DNA from: Nocardia vinacea
GTDB lineage: Bacteria; Actinomycetota; Actinomycetes; Mycobacteriales; Mycobacteriaceae
NCBI RefSeq assembly: GCF_035920345.1
Contig: NZ_CP109149.1
Coordinates: 10,106,001 to 10,170,000, forward strand
DNA length: 64,000 nt
Direction of reading: 5' to 3'
The notes below the pieces were generated by a model. That model was given only the letters and a program-made list of their open reading frames with translations. It was not told the origin of the DNA and did not search any database. Within the stretch, counting starts at the first letter, position 1, and each line of letters starts with the position of its first letter. The position numbers and the translations under genes were made by a program. Below are positions 62,601-64,000 of this stretch, piece after piece.

Positions 62601-64000
62601 TTGTCATAGGTGGTGCGGGTGGTCAGGGGCATGGCGCTCGGGGGTATTGCGGTCGCGGGGGCGGTGACAAATGACCACGCTGTCTGTGCAGTGACGCGGC
62701 CGCGCTCGTCGTACTTGTACGTCTTCGCGGTCAACAACTGGCTGGGCAGGCCGGGTCCGGGGCTGTGCTCCTCTATCGTCTTGAGCAGGAGATCCCGTGG
62801 ACCCCATGTGTTTGTGCGGGTCGCGCCGCCCGGGAGTTCCACGCTCTGTACCCGTCCCCATTTGTCGGGGTGGATACGGGTTTCCCAGCCAGCTGCGTTT
62901 TTGACATCGGTAAGTCGGCCCGCGCGGTCGTATGTGTAGCGGGTGATTGTCTCTTCTGGGGTTCCCGGTGATCGTGTCTCGCGTATCAGTGCGCCACGTT
63001 CGTCGTATCGCAGCTCGGTGACAGTGCCTGTCGGATCGATGATCCGGATGGGGCGCCCTTCGTGGTCGAGGCGCTGTTGCCGGGTGCGGGGGCGGTCGGT
63101 GTTTGCCGCGAGATGTGAGGCAGTGAGGCGGCCGAGTACGTCCCGCTCGAAGATGTCGGCTAGGAACGGTTCGGTGATCACCGAGTCTGTGTAGTCACCA
63201 CGTGGCCGCTCTATCCGTACTGGGGACCCATCGTCGCCGAACCAAGTCCGCACTGGTGAAGTCACTCCCCCCACCGCTAGGGGCACGACCTTCTCGAGTT
63301 GGCCGAGCGCGTTGTGACCTAGTTCGGTGACGTTACCTCCGGGGTCCGTGATGCGGGAAGGATGGCCGACGGCGTCGTACGCGTAGGTGGTAGTGAGGGC
63401 CGCACCTGCCGCGTCCTCGATGGTGCGCTCAAGCATGCCATGGTCGAAGCCTGCTGCGGTGATGTACTCCATGACGGTGTGGGCTCCCTCGGGGGAAACA
63501 ACAGCGGTCACTTGTCCGCGCGAGTTGTGCTCGAAGTGGATGATGCTGCGCTGAATCCCACCGGGACGTGGGACCGGCGGCAACTCGACACGGGTCAGAC
63601 GTCCGGTTGCGTTTGGCACGCCGTCGTTGAAGTCGTAGACGTAGCGAGTGACGTTGCCAGCCTCGTCTGTGTTGTGGATCGGCAGTTGATAGCGCGGGTC
63701 GTAGCGGGTGTCCCGAAGTGTGCGACTCAGTGTTGAACCTGGTAGTCCTGCCGCGATATCGACCCGAAGAAGGTTCCGCCGAGCACATGGGTCGGGGTTG
63801 GAGTCTTCGTATTTCATCACGTGTCGCTGTCCGTCGGGTGCGACCGCTCTGGTGATATTCCCTTGAACGTCGTAGGTGAACTGCGAGGCCACAACCCGGT
63901 AGGAGCCGTCACGGTTGAGGCGGTATCGGTGATCGAGGAGATCACCGCGGTAGTTAAAGGTGTGGAGATGGAGTCCGCCGTCCGGCATCAGCACACTGGT
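59618..64000 (-). CDS. RHS polymorphic toxin with deaminase-like C-terminus, 5' partial
   Basis: At least 1458 codons; the frame runs off the right edge, so the N-terminus is outside the window. Nearly 30 YD/RHS repeat motifs (for example YDxxGRL..., EYDERGRLHASE) form the cocoon, which closes with RLYDPNLGIFLAPDP and ATQNPVDFADPSGLG. The C-terminal ~290 residues contain helical segments and end in a deaminase-like zinc site: GAHSEINALNRALWARDP (H-x-E) and SRCVHCWSLTPYI (C-x2-C). Zinc-dependent deaminase toxins of RHS/polymorphic systems act on nucleic acids or nucleotides. No typical immunity gene is visible downstream. Domain call good, substrate unknown. Confidence 0.85.
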   Translation of the reverse strand, partial: TSVLMPDGGLHLHTFNYRGDLLDHRYRLNRDGSYRVVASQFTYDVQGNITRAVAPDGQRHVMKYEDSNPDPCARRNLLRVDIAAGLPGSTLSRTLRDTRYDPRYQLPIHNTDEAGNVTRYVYDFNDGVPNATGRLTRVELPPVPRPGGIQRSIIHFEHNSRGQVTAVVSPEGAHTVMEYITAAGFDHGMLERTIEDAAGAALTTTYAYDAVGHPSRITDPGGNVTELGHNALGQLEKVVPLAVGGVTSPVRTWFGDDGSPVRIERPRGDYTDSVITEPFLADIFERDVLGRLTASHLAANTDRPRTRQQRLDHEGRPIRIIDPTGTVTELRYDERGALIRETRSPGTPEETITRYTYDRAGRLTDVKNAAGWETRIHPDKWGRVQSVELPGGATRTNTWGPRDLLLKTIEEHSPGPGLPSQLLTAKTYKYDERGRVTAQTAWSFVTAPATAIPPSAMPLTTRTTYDKDDRIRKVELPRGSTTVFDYDGLGHLTRVTDLNGTTRDHHYNAAGQLDKATVTETEGGVLRQASSTFEYDERGRLHASESPSGRTEFDYDDRDALVERREPGDVTSTITTNPFGEITDICLDPAGLNIHSQWTYDDVGRISTFIDPTGAITTWDHDSLGRVRKLTLPGGATWQYHYDVAGRRIEQTMPSGTRITQTLNTHGQPSKLECTAVAGVDPVPPHEFVYDALGRLVRAELPAGAVERRYDSVGRLIQETARGETIRLSYNDLRGDVDLDFPDGRRERTHHDPSGRPTSVTLETPGAALGGITGDILAAIEYAGHPAKITHSNGVETTLTYDQPGRLVGIEHSRAGVLLDGYHARYDERNRRAVVQLTGSPTRNTLHDFDARDRLTQARWGFPLPSLPEIAAPADHTTAITAAKAAAAAAAATTTEAYILDQADARKQRTRTAAGAAPSVDINVLGPDHRIVTSAGNPITHHPDGPRATDTHQHYDIDALGRIVRVRDATTGTVTAEFTYDALFRAATGNIAGTTFARSFVGPTWVHETRGGNVRQATPHPLWRQPLCVTDSADAFFIHPDDGLSTLCVTDAAGIVRERHRYGPFGAPDLFAGDGVTSLAPVDAASEPRWRGMPLINVIGLYASTERLYDPNLGIFLAPDPLLYINSPSPWVFATQNPVDFADPSGLGKTHASTTAEAPTTRPRTDSGWAIAPPPPISAPNTLLHFGHGVIWTQYAGAVKDALDPNNPLWARITLGALAIVAAPLAGAEEWGARTLLNSPDTVLNAGIGTGEHLGRAYLWGQQGEGAEATAEVLEALASFTTGFDAAASIAAPIAGALEPVFHEMSLKAQTLEQAEYLIQLNKSGGAPAGAAIKKGDQVLSGVRDLVTGTRTFGRNAAAVAADEMYPALAEQIGPYQGIMQGDKVYGKWGPPGAHSEINALNRALWARDPTGKLLTTANFSEFEIISVNIGKNGPFVVSRCVHCWSLTPYINDLAGLGGP

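Overview
The window is high-GC DNA with strong G/C preference at third codon positions. The gene families (MobF relaxase with many Arg/Ala/Thr-rich segments, DUF4192 pair, CHAT and nSTAND proteins, DUF6338) point to a mycolata-type actinobacterium, probably Nocardia or a close relative such as Rhodococcus. Family calls come from reading the protein sequences by eye; no search was run. The organism guess is inference. The stretch looks like accessory DNA: a plasmid or conjugative-element backbone on the right and a patchwork of toxin and conflict genes, insertion sequences and decayed genes on the left and in the middle.

Layout. 1-3.4 kb: tail of an acyl-CoA dehydrogenase/oxidase-like gene, a small membrane protein, a secreted alpha/beta hydrolase, a protein with two zinc-ribbon repeats, and small ORFs that may be one frameshifted gene. 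3.8-9.7 kb: Sel1-repeat protein, TPR-CHAT protease, DUF6338 membrane protein and a small disordered protein, tightly packed. 9.7-13.7 kb: decayed TPR gene, two tyrosine-recombinase fragments, a zinc-ribbon membrane protein and a 54-bp repeat whose second copy lies at 42.1 kb. 13.7-23.5 kb: coiled-coil and membrane proteins, a truncated adenine methylase divergent from an Mrr-like nuclease, a HEPN-motif protein, a second HEPN-motif gene cut by an intact IS3-family element, and a decayed VOC gene. 23.8-33.1 kb: a two-gene Tc-toxin-like operon (TcA-like protein plus TcB/TcC-like SpvB-RHS protein with a membrane/HExxH C-terminus). 33.3-35 kb: IS5- and IS110-type wreckage.

35.6-41.9 kb: the most striking cassette, four same-strand genes with ATGA overlaps or a short gap: CHAT-SIR2 fusion, nSTAND NTPase with a C-terminal membrane helix, C25/caspase-like peptidase, and a GHSFG alpha/beta hydrolase. 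This reads as an NTPase-gated conflict or suicide system with three candidate effector chemistries (proteolysis, NAD+ cleavage, ester/lipid hydrolysis). The function is inferred.

42.2-57.4 kb: mobile-replicon backbone on the minus strand: a 2006-aa MobF relaxase-helicase, a zinc protein that shares a module with the relaxase, SSB, a ParB-like protein, two DUF4192 paralogues, unknown small proteins and the tail of a PrimPol-type primase. GC-rich hairpins sit upstream of four of these genes, and possible transfer or replication sites lie at 48.29-48.35 kb and 50.43-50.49 kb. 57.9-64 kb: GNAT acetyltransferase, a decayed kinase-like gene, and the 3' part of an RHS polymorphic toxin ending in a deaminase-like domain, running off the window. 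No rRNA, tRNA or CRISPR array was recognised.
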